A stretch of 48,548 nucleotides of DNA from SIAF01 sp046152955. Its GTDB lineage: Bacteria; Planctomycetota; Planctomycetia; Planctomycetales; Planctomycetaceae. Both the position numbers and the translations under genes were made by a program. A model generated the notes under the pieces. The model had not been told where the DNA came from and did no database searches. It saw only the letters and a list, made by a program, of their open reading frames with translations. Positions 42,651 to 48,548 of the stretch are shown in pieces. Numbering within the stretch: position 1 is the stretch's first letter; each line of letters opens with the position of its first letter. The stretch covers positions 1 to 48,548 of the forward strand of contig JBJXGA010000067.1 of NCBI GenBank assembly GCA_046152955.1. The letters are read 5' to 3'.

Positions 42651-43276
42651 GCTTCACCTCCGTGAAAATGGCGGTCGAGCAGCGTCCGCAAGGCCTGCCG
42701 CGCCCGGTGCAGGCGGGTCTTCACGACCGGAATCGAAACCTCCAGCATCCGGGCCGTCTCCTCGGTATCAAGTTCTTCGATGTCGCGCAACAACAACACG
42801 GTCCGATAGGACTCTGGAAGCTGAGCAATCGACCGCCGAACGAATTCCCTGGTCTCGACGCGCTGCGCCGCGACCTCTGCCGGCTCGCTCCAGGGGGCCG
42901 GGGGATCAAGCTGATGCCCGTCGTCTTTGAAGCGCGGAAGCAAGGCCTCCAGACTCTGCTCCGGCTTGCGCCGGCGCGTCCGCAGCTTCATCAGACAGGC
43001 ATTCACAACAATGCGATGCAACCAGGTCGAGAGGAGCGACTGTCCATCAAACTGATCCAAAGAGCGAAAAGCAGAAAGAAAGGCGTCCTGCACGGCGTCC
43101 TGGGCATCCTGTTCCTGATGCATCAACCGCCGGGCCACCGACAGCAGTCGGCCGCCGTGAGCGCGAACAACCCTCTCGTAGGCCTGCTGGTCCCCCGCAC
43201 GAAGCGAGGCCAGCAAGTCCTCCTCGGCGGACCTTGACGCCGCCCCTTGGGGAGAGACTCCGGTGGATTGGGACAT
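42647..43276 (-). CDS. ECF sigma factor, RpoE-like
   Basis: The product has 209 residues from ATG 43276 (MSQSTGVSPQGAAS); the longer frame to 43474 runs through a repeat array and is rejected. Region 2 is DLLASLRAGDQQAYERVVRA with QDAVQDAFLSAFRSLDQFDG, including the core-binding and -10 recognition helices. Region 4 is ESYRTVLLLRDIEELDTEET with the helix-turn-helix ARMLEVSIPVVKTRLHRARQ (-35 recognition). The gene overlaps the zf-HC2 anti-sigma gene. Upstream lies a tandem array (43313-43369) and the divergent ceramidase-like gene, which may be part of the regulon; that is inference. Target genes cannot be named. Confidence 0.92.
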   Translation of the reverse strand: MSQSTGVSPQGAASRSAEEDLLASLRAGDQQAYERVVRAHGGRLLSVARRLMHQEQDAQDAVQDAFLSAFRSLDQFDGQSLLSTWLHRIVVNACLMKLRTRRRKPEQSLEALLPRFKDDGHQLDPPAPWSEPAEVAAQRVETREFVRRSIAQLPESYRTVLLLRDIEELDTEETARMLEVSIPVVKTRLHRARQALRTLLDRHFHGGEA

Positions 43277-43312
43277 GCTCTTGACGATAACGGCCGGTGG
43301 ACGATCCGGCAA

Positions 43313-43369
43313 TTGCAGTCTGGAGCAGTGCAGTCTGGAGCAGTTGCAGTCTGGAGCAGTCTGGAGCAG
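43313..43369. repeat. Tandem array in the sigma/ceramidase divergent region
   Basis: Three 15-16-bp units containing GCAGTCTGGAGCAG follow one another, with a shorter fourth unit TCTGGAGCAG. The array lies 37 bp upstream of the sigma start and 120 bp upstream of the ceramidase-like start. It could be a set of binding sites or slippage DNA. Confidence 0.7.
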
Positions 43370-43488
43370 TCGATCCGTGTGAACTATCGCGACGGACCGC
43401 GCCGACGCTATCCTGAAGAGCCACACTGACTGCACCGGAACCGATTCCTGTGCGTCCGCATTCCAGAACCTCACCCGGAGAATTCCGC

Positions 43489-44871
43489 ATGTCCTCCTTG
43501 AACCGTCGAGAATTCCTGGAGCGCTCCGCGGCGATTGCCGGCGCGTCGCTGGTCATGGCAGCCCCCGTGCTGGCTGCCCCTCCCAACCTCGAAATCGCCA
43601 CGTTCCGGGCGGACGTGACTCCTCCCAACGGCCATCCGCTGTGCGGTGGCTGGATCAAACCGGTGGAAGGCATGGACGACTCTCTGGAAGCGATCGGATA
43701 CGTCATCCGTGGCGCCGGCGCCCCCGTGGTGGTTTGCAGCATCGATTGGACGGGAGTGCTCAACGAGGCTCACATCAAGTGGCGGGCCCTCCTGGCGCAG
43801 GTGGCTGGGACCACTCCCGAGCGGGTGGCGATCCAGTGCGTTCATCAGCACAACGCTCTGTTTGTCTGTCCCGAAGCGGAGCGGACGACGCGCATCCCAG
43901 GGGACTTGCCGCACGTCTTCCACCCCGATTTCCTGGAGCAATGCCAGGACCGAACCGCCGAGGCGCTGGAACGAGCCTTGAAGGAAATACGACCGCTGAC
44001 GCACGTCGCGCACGGTCAGGGACGTGTCGACAAGGTCGCCTCCAATCGGCGGTTTGTCGGTCCCGACGGGAAGATCAACAACTGGCGCGGCAGCGCCAGC
44101 AAGGATCCGGTGCATCATGAATTGCCGGAAGGGCAAATCGATCCCTGGCTCAAGACCGTCGCCTTCTATGACGGCCAGACCAAAGTCGCGGCGTGTCATT
44201 ATTATGCCACGCATCCGATGAGTTATTATGGGGACGGACGCGTCAGCAGCGACTTCACCGGTTTGGCCCGCAAACGCCGCCAGCGGGAGGAACCCGGTTG
44301 TACCCACATCTATTTCACCGGCTGTTCGGGGAACATTGCCGCCGGAAAGTACAACGACGGGACTCCGGAATCCCGAATCCGTCTGACCGACCGGATCCAT
44401 GCCGGAATCCTGGCCTCGGAAGTCGCTTTGCAGCCGACCCCCATCGCGTCAGCAGCGTGGGTGACCAAAGACCTCCTCCCCCCCGTCCGCAGCAGTTTCG
44501 TCGCCGAGAAATTGGAGCAGGAGATCGCCAACAAGGCGAACGCTCTGGCGCTCCGCATCCGCCCGGCGATGATGCTCTCGTGGCTGCACCGCTGCGAGCG
44601 GAAGATCCCCATCGTCCTAAGCGCCCTGCACATCAACGGGCTGTCGCTGCTGCATCTCCCTGCCGAGAGCTTTCTGGAATATCAACTCCGAGCCCAGCAA
44701 ATGGCCCCCGACCGATTCGTCGCCTGCGCCGCCTACGGCGACGGCGGCCCGTGGTACATCCCCATCACCGAAGCCTATCCCGAAGGAGGCTACGAAGTGA
44801 GCGTCGCCTTCTGCGATCCGGGAATGGACCCCCTGCTGACGCAAGGGGTCCAGGGATTGCTGCCGGGATAG
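43489..44871 (+). CDS. Neutral/alkaline ceramidase-like exported protein (Tat)
   Basis: The product has 460 residues from ATG 43489, with GGAG 8 bp upstream. A Tat signal is visible: NRREFLERSAAIAGASLVMA, with twin arginine at residues 6-7. The mature start FRADVTPPNGHPLCGG and the block APVVVCSIDWTGVLNEAHIK, then VAIQCVHQHNALF, are typical of the neutral/alkaline non-lysosomal ceramidase N-terminal domain in planctomycetes. VHQHNA gives possible metal histidines; HYYATHPMSYYGDGRVSSDF and IYFTGCSGNIAAGKYND follow. Whether the substrate is a ceramide-like lipid is unproven; many relatives are uncharacterised. It is divergent from the ECF pair and may be regulated by it. Confidence 0.78.
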   Translation: MSSLNRREFLERSAAIAGASLVMAAPVLAAPPNLEIATFRADVTPPNGHPLCGGWIKPVEGMDDSLEAIGYVIRGAGAPVVVCSIDWTGVLNEAHIKWRALLAQVAGTTPERVAIQCVHQHNALFVCPEAERTTRIPGDLPHVFHPDFLEQCQDRTAEALERALKEIRPLTHVAHGQGRVDKVASNRRFVGPDGKINNWRGSASKDPVHHELPEGQIDPWLKTVAFYDGQTKVAACHYYATHPMSYYGDGRVSSDFTGLARKRRQREEPGCTHIYFTGCSGNIAAGKYNDGTPESRIRLTDRIHAGILASEVALQPTPIASAAWVTKDLLPPVRSSFVAEKLEQEIANKANALALRIRPAMMLSWLHRCERKIPIVLSALHINGLSLLHLPAESFLEYQLRAQQMAPDRFVACAAYGDGGPWYIPITEAYPEGGYEVSVAFCDPGMDPLLTQGVQGLLPG

Positions 44872-44956
44872 CGCGGGAACTCGCAGATGTGGACCGTGCC
44901 AACCCACCAGCCCGCAAACCGGTCTTCCACACCTGCGTTGTCGACAGCAGCCTCGA

Positions 44957-45730
44957 TCAAACTGGCGCCTTTTGCAGCAGTTCCAGCAACCGGTTGTCAT
45001 GCGGGTAGGGATGCCCCTTGTGCTGCGTGAACGATTCTCCGAACGCCACGCCAATTTCGGCCCCCCGCTTGCCGCTCCATTTGCGGCAACTTTCCAGGTA
45101 TTCATCCAACCCATGCTGGCGAAGCAGCCAGTTCCGCTGGCTGGCGTGGCAGGCCAGCATTTCCAGCTTGAGCGGCATGGTTGTGGAGATATCCACCGTA
45201 AACTCCGGAACCAGCGGATTGCCGAAATAATCGATCCCTTCGATCGGATCGACGTAGTACAGATGGGGAATGCGGGGCAGGATCGGCGCCGGATCCCACT
45301 GGTGGGTGGAATAATTGGGAATCGGCGCGCAAAAACAGGCGTCACGGACCAGCCGACTGGTCATTTCGTGGTCGGACATGTAATCGACCGGGGGAGCGGT
45401 GAGGACCAGGTCGGGGCGAGCCCGGCGAATGGCCTCGGTCACCCGCCGCCGACCGTCATTGTCGTGCATGATGCACAAGTCCAGAAACTCCAGGCACAGG
45501 TACTCCGCCCCCAGGAGTCGGGCGGAATCAGCCGCTTCACGGCGGCGAATTGCCGAGATTTCTGCGGCGGGGAGTTCGGCGCTCCCGCAATCCCCGGCGG
45601 TCATCGTCGCCAGGGTGATCTGGCAGCCGCGCTGCTGGAGGAGGGCCAGCGTCCCCGCACATTGCAGTTCGATGTCGTCGGGATGGGCATGGATCGCCAG
45701 GATCCGCGCCGCGGGATGGGAGCCGGACAT
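44957..45730 (-). CDS. PIG-L/LmbE-family deacetylase
   Basis: The product has 257 residues. The zinc motif is IHAHPDDIELQCAGTLALL, with His16 and Asp19; the second His is in YMSDHEMTSRLVRD. The family removes acetyl groups from N-acetylglucosamine-type substrates (glycolipids, mycothiol- or bacillithiol-like conjugates). The C-terminal half (DPIEGIDYFGNPLVPEFTVD) is seen in planctomycete and related members. No signal peptide is present, so it is cytoplasmic. It is divergent from the NagB-PIG-L fusion, with 152 bp between, so a shared promoter region and amino-sugar theme are likely. The substrate is unknown. Confidence 0.88.
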   Translation of the reverse strand: MSGSHPAARILAIHAHPDDIELQCAGTLALLQQRGCQITLATMTAGDCGSAELPAAEISAIRRREAADSARLLGAEYLCLEFLDLCIMHDNDGRRRVTEAIRRARPDLVLTAPPVDYMSDHEMTSRLVRDACFCAPIPNYSTHQWDPAPILPRIPHLYYVDPIEGIDYFGNPLVPEFTVDISTTMPLKLEMLACHASQRNWLLRQHGLDEYLESCRKWSGKRGAEIGVAFGESFTQHKGHPYPHDNRLLELLQKAPV

Positions 45731-45882
45731 GAAAAATCTCGTCCATTCTGCGTGGTCTGAATCGGTCCGCTACCTTACAATAGGGACGTGCGGAGCGCGT
45801 GGTGAATGCCTCTCGCAAACCGCTGTGGCCTGTAGCCGCGAGTTCCCGTGCGCGGTTGGATTATAAGAAAGTTCCCGTTTCG

Positions 45883-47784
45883 ATGACTACCCTTCGAACG
45901 CCTCCGCGCCCCAAGGCGGCGTATTCGTCGCAATATTTGCGACACACCAAAATTCCCACGCTGATGCTCCACAATGCGGCCGAAGTGGACAAGCATGTGG
46001 CGCTGGTGATTGAGGGATTGATCCGCGAGAACAATTCCGCCGGCGTGCCAACCGTGCTGGGACTTCCCACCGGCTCGACCCCCATCGGCGTCTATCGGGA
46101 ATTGATCCGGTTGCACCGCGAGGAGGACCTCGACCTCTCGCACGTGATCACGTTCAACCTGGATGAGTATTTTCCCATGTCGCCGCGCTCCATCCACAGC
46201 TACCAGCGGTGGATGCGCGCCAACTTCTTCGATCATGTGAATATCCCCGAAGAGAACATCCACATTCCGCGCGGCGACATTCCCGCGGAAGAGGTGGACG
46301 CCTTTTGCGACGGGTACGAACATGCCATCGAACGCGCCGGTGGGATCCAATTGCAGTTGCTGGGGATTGGCCGAACAGGGCACATCGGATTCAATGAGCC
46401 GGGGAGCGCCCGGACCAGTCAGACGCGGCTGGTGACGCTCGATCCGCAGACGCGGGCGGACGCTGCCAGCAGTTTCTTTGGCGAGGAAAACGTCCCCCTG
46501 CAGGCGATCACGATGGGGGTCGAAACAATCCTCTCCGCCCGAAAAATCCTGATCATGGCGCTGGGAGAGCACAAAGCGCCGGTGGTGCGGCAAGCAGTCG
46601 AAGGTGAGATTACCGAAGCGGTGACCGCCAGCTTTTTGCAGGAGCATCCGCACGTGGGGTTCGTGGTGGACGAGGCCGCCGCCAGCCATCTGACCGCCGT
46701 CAAAACCCCCTGGCTCGTGGGGCGGGTGCAATGGACGCCGCAATTGGAAAAACGAGCGGTCATCTGGCTCAGCCAGCAGCGTTCCAAGCCGATTCCCAAG
46801 CTGTGCCGTGGCGATTTCATGGAGAACCACCTGCATGAACTGCTGCGCGAACGGGGACCGATCGAAGCGATCCGGCAGCGGGTGTTCGACGGCCTGCTGC
46901 AGGGGATCTGTCGCCAGCCGGCGGGAGAGGGGCGGCAGACGGTGATCGTCTTCAGTCCCCACCCCGATGACGACGTGATTTCGATGGGGGGGACGCTGAT
47001 CGCGCTGGCCGACCAGGGACACGACGTCCACATCGCCTACCAGACGAGCGGGAATATTGCGGTTCATGATCACGCGGCGCTGCGGCATATTGAGTTCGTG
47101 CGGCAATTGCACGCGATGTTTGACCAGGAGACCGATCAGACGCGCGAATTGGATCGTCGGATGCGCGACGCGATCGCGCGGAAGCAGGCGGGGGAGCCCG
47201 ATTCGGGGGAAGTGCAAAAGGTCAAGGCGCTGATCCGCCAGACCGAAGCGACGACCGCCGCCGCGACCGCCGGCGTGGGAGAGGACAAGCTCCATTTCCT
47301 GAATCTCCCCTTTTATCAGACGGGCAAGGTGGAAAAGGCGCCGATTTCCGAAGCGGACGTCCGGATCATCGCCGAACTGTTGCGGCAATTGCGACCGGCC
47401 CAGGTCTATCTGGCGGGGGATTTGTCCGATCCACATGGAACGCACCGGATGTGCGCCCGGGCGGCAATTCAGGCAATTGACCTGGTGGGGGGAGAGGGGA
47501 TCAAGCCGGAAGTTTGGCTATACCGCGGCGCCTGGCAGGAATACGAACCGCACGACATCGAACGGGCGGTCCCCCTCAGCCCGGAAGTGGTCGAACGGAA
47601 GAAACAGGCGATTTTCCGGCATGAATCGCAAAAAGACGCTCCCCTCTTCCCTGGGAGCGATTCGCGGGAATTCTGGGTGCGGGCGGAAGAACGGACGAAA
47701 CGGACCGCCGCCGTCTACAATCAAATGGGGCTTCCCGAGTTTTACGCCCTGGAAGCGTTTGTCCGGTTCAATGGCCAGGTTTGA
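45883..47784 (+). CDS. nagB: Long-form glucosamine-6-phosphate deaminase fused to a PIG-L deacetylase domain
   Basis: The product has 633 residues. The start at ATG 45883 (MTTLRTPPRPKAAYSSQYLR) is preferred over GTG 45799, which has poor spacing. Residues 20-290 are NagB: the phosphate loop LGLPTGSTPIGVYRELI, the catalytic base Asp94 in FNLDEYF, and GIGRTGHIGFNEPGS with His167 and Glu172. The aspartate that precedes this His in E. coli NagB (Asp141) is Thr165 here. That change is typical of the long form seen in Bacteroidetes and planctomycetes. Residues 345-590 are PIG-L: SPHPDDDVISMGGTL (His360, Asp363) and DPHGTHRMC (His518/His521). The fusion suggests coupled deacetylation and deamination or isomerisation of an amino sugar. 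The true reaction is not certain. Confidence 0.9.
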   Translation: MTTLRTPPRPKAAYSSQYLRHTKIPTLMLHNAAEVDKHVALVIEGLIRENNSAGVPTVLGLPTGSTPIGVYRELIRLHREEDLDLSHVITFNLDEYFPMSPRSIHSYQRWMRANFFDHVNIPEENIHIPRGDIPAEEVDAFCDGYEHAIERAGGIQLQLLGIGRTGHIGFNEPGSARTSQTRLVTLDPQTRADAASSFFGEENVPLQAITMGVETILSARKILIMALGEHKAPVVRQAVEGEITEAVTASFLQEHPHVGFVVDEAAASHLTAVKTPWLVGRVQWTPQLEKRAVIWLSQQRSKPIPKLCRGDFMENHLHELLRERGPIEAIRQRVFDGLLQGICRQPAGEGRQTVIVFSPHPDDDVISMGGTLIALADQGHDVHIAYQTSGNIAVHDHAALRHIEFVRQLHAMFDQETDQTRELDRRMRDAIARKQAGEPDSGEVQKVKALIRQTEATTAAATAGVGEDKLHFLNLPFYQTGKVEKAPISEADVRIIAELLRQLRPAQVYLAGDLSDPHGTHRMCARAAIQAIDLVGGEGIKPEVWLYRGAWQEYEPHDIERAVPLSPEVVERKKQAIFRHESQKDAPLFPGSDSREFWVRAEERTKRTAAVYNQMGLPEFYALEAFVRFNGQV

Positions 47785-47876
47785 CGCCAAAAATCGTCTT
47801 TACCCAATCGCCGTAATCTGACAGAATTCCACCTTTTGACGATTCCACGGAACCGCTGCGCAAGGATGCGAAGGAC

Positions 47877-48206
47877 ATGCGGCGATTGCTCGCGCTAATC
47901 GGGGCGGCGACGGTGGGAGCTGGCGTTGTGGTCGCCATCTTCCAGTTGCATCTCATTCGGGCAGACAAGCGCTGGCTCGTCGTCCCGAAACAACAGGCCG
48001 ACTGGCACGACGCCTTTGTCGATATCCGCGGCTGGTCGTTTCGCGACTGGGCCAATCACCCTAATCTCTCACGGAACATGGTAGCCGCCGGCCACGGCGA
48101 TCTGGTGACCCGCTCCGCCACCGACCAGTTCTTTCGCGGACTGCTCGAACCGTTCCGCGACCGCGGCTCCGACAACCGTCACCCGGAAGAGACTCCGATG
48201 CGCTAA
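47877..48206 (+). CDS. Small membrane-anchored protein of unknown function
   Basis: The product has 109 residues with AAGGA 11 bp before ATG. An N-terminal transmembrane segment is present (LLALIGAATVGAGVVVAIFQ), followed by a short soluble part containing WHDAFVDIRGWSFRDWANHP and NMVAAGHGDLV. This 'D-x-R-x-W-x-x-x-D-W-x-x-HP' pattern looks conserved, and I believe similar small planctomycete proteins exist, but I cannot name a family. The gene is 92 bp after the nagB fusion and may share its transcript. A candidate terminator lies 90 bp downstream. Confidence 0.65.
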   Translation: MRRLLALIGAATVGAGVVVAIFQLHLIRADKRWLVVPKQQADWHDAFVDIRGWSFRDWANHPNLSRNMVAAGHGDLVTRSATDQFFRGLLEPFRDRGSDNRHPEETPMR

Positions 48207-48297
48207 TGAACGGCCTTCCTGTTGCCACACTCCGAAATTGAGCGATCATGTGCAGCCGCGTTTCTTCAACTTGCGACCAACTCCGCCGCCACGCGGC

Positions 48298-48319
48298 ACT
48301 CCCGAAGGGAGTATTTTTT
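48298..48319 (+). terminator. Candidate terminator, short stem with T6
   Basis: ACTCCC-GAA-GGGAGT (48298-48312) is followed by A and six T (48314-48319). The stem is only 6 bp with a 3-nt loop, but the T-run is the best in the window. It would end the nagB-fusion/small membrane-protein transcript. Confidence 0.6.
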
Positions 48320-48348
48320 CTCCCTCCCCCCGCAAGGGGGGGAGGGAG
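48320..48348. repeat. C-run/G-run hairpin
   Basis: CTCCCTCCCCCC (48320-48331) pairs perfectly over 12 bp with GGGGGGAGGGAG (48337-48348) around GCAAG. It belongs with the hairpins at 5580-5600 and 33817-33844. Confidence 0.65.
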
Positions 48349-48473
48349 AGCGGCGCGCGGGGGGGTTAGTTTGCGACAGTCGGCTCGCGCCCCTGATCTC
48401 CATCCGGCCCATCCACCACGTAGTTACTGATTGTCCAGCGTCCATCCCGGACACGATCATCCATCCCGCGATT

Positions 48474-48548
48474 CACCCCTCACCCCTCACCCCTCACCCC
48501 TCACCCCTCACCCCTCACCCCTCACCCCTCACCCCTCACCCCTCACCC
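48474..48548. repeat. CACCCCT heptamer tandem array, cut by the window edge
   Basis: Ten full CACCCCT units and a partial eleventh run to the last base. The array continues beyond the window by an unknown length. Its period of seven is not a multiple of three, so it is not coding. Confidence 0.95.

Larger units (their letters stand above)
48207..48548. other. Right-end intergenic region with hairpins and a heptamer array
   Basis: No gene is seen. It holds a terminator-like hairpin (48298-48319), a long C/G-run hairpin (48320-48348) and a CACCCCT tandem array from 48474 to the window edge. The remaining sequence (48350-48470) shows nothing recognisable. Confidence 0.6.

Noticed and set aside
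43313..43369. Possible CRISPR-like array
   Set aside because: Units are contiguous and only 10-16 bp, without unique spacers or cas genes.
45775..47445. 556-codon minus-strand frame
   Set aside because: Antisense to the NagB-PIG-L fusion, no recognisable domain.
45883..47784. NagB domain as a decayed enzyme because Asp141 is Thr
   Set aside because: The same RTGH form is typical of long NagB-PIG-L fusions; other catalytic residues are intact.
48474..48548. Telomere-like repeat
   Set aside because: Nothing else suggests a linear replicon, and the window edge is arbitrary.

Overview
The window looks like a chromosomal segment from a member of the Planctomycetota. It is GC-rich, with long antisense shadow frames. 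Family content supports this: two DUF1559 pseudopilin-like proteins with an H-x9-DG C-terminal motif, a DUF1598 protein, an outer-space PQQ beta-propeller protein opening SWPQFLGP, a long-form NagB/PIG-L fusion, a ceramidase-like Tat protein, and an eno gene followed by an FtsB/DivIC-like gene. No rRNA, tRNA, CRISPR array, prophage or intact insertion sequence was seen. Species assignment is not possible from sequence reading alone.

Layout. 1-5437: the 3' part of a DUF1559 gene, then a minus-strand pair (GT39-type membrane glycosyltransferase and a 1067-residue AsmA-like protein) overlapping by ATGA. 5843-9236: a ferredoxin, a D-2-hydroxyacid dehydrogenase and a DUF1598 exported protein. 9237-12106: a repeat-rich accessory patch with a doubly broken DUF1016 nuclease gene, a methyltransferase and an antitoxin/truncated PIN toxin pair. 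12596-18480: housekeeping genes (aspS, hemD-hemE, aroC) plus one exported protein. 18677-26522: a metal-efflux locus in which a DUF1559 protein and two paralogous lipoproteins flank a compact adaptor and a 1409-residue RND pump. 26733-33762: an MFS transporter, two small membrane proteins, a TlpA-like redoxin coupled to a cupin, and eno plus a DivIC-like gene. 34008-42302: nadC, a conserved membrane protein, a cysteine-rich secreted protein, a TPR protein, a thioredoxin-like protein, a DUF11/CARDB-like lipoprotein and a PQQ-propeller protein. 42390-48206: an ECF sigma/anti-sigma pair divergent from a ceramidase-like gene, a PIG-L deacetylase divergent from a NagB-PIG-L fusion, and a small membrane protein.

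The most unusual locus is 18677-26522. The pump carries about 300 extra residues in its second periplasmic half and extra hydrophobic segments. The adaptor lacks the usual lipoyl/hairpin region but has a heavy-metal-binding motif at one end and a YHS-like cysteine motif at the other. No outer-membrane factor is encoded nearby, and two related small lipoproteins bracket the pair. I infer a planctomycete-specific variant of CusBA-type export. This rests on reading alone and needs alignment and structure prediction.

Intergenic DNA is rich in short palindromic elements: four copies of a GGCCAGCGTAAGCTGGCC element, C-run/G-run hairpins, an inverted pair of CCACRTTC hairpins, a 12-bp tandem array ending in a 26-bp palindrome, and a CACCCCT heptamer array running off the right edge.
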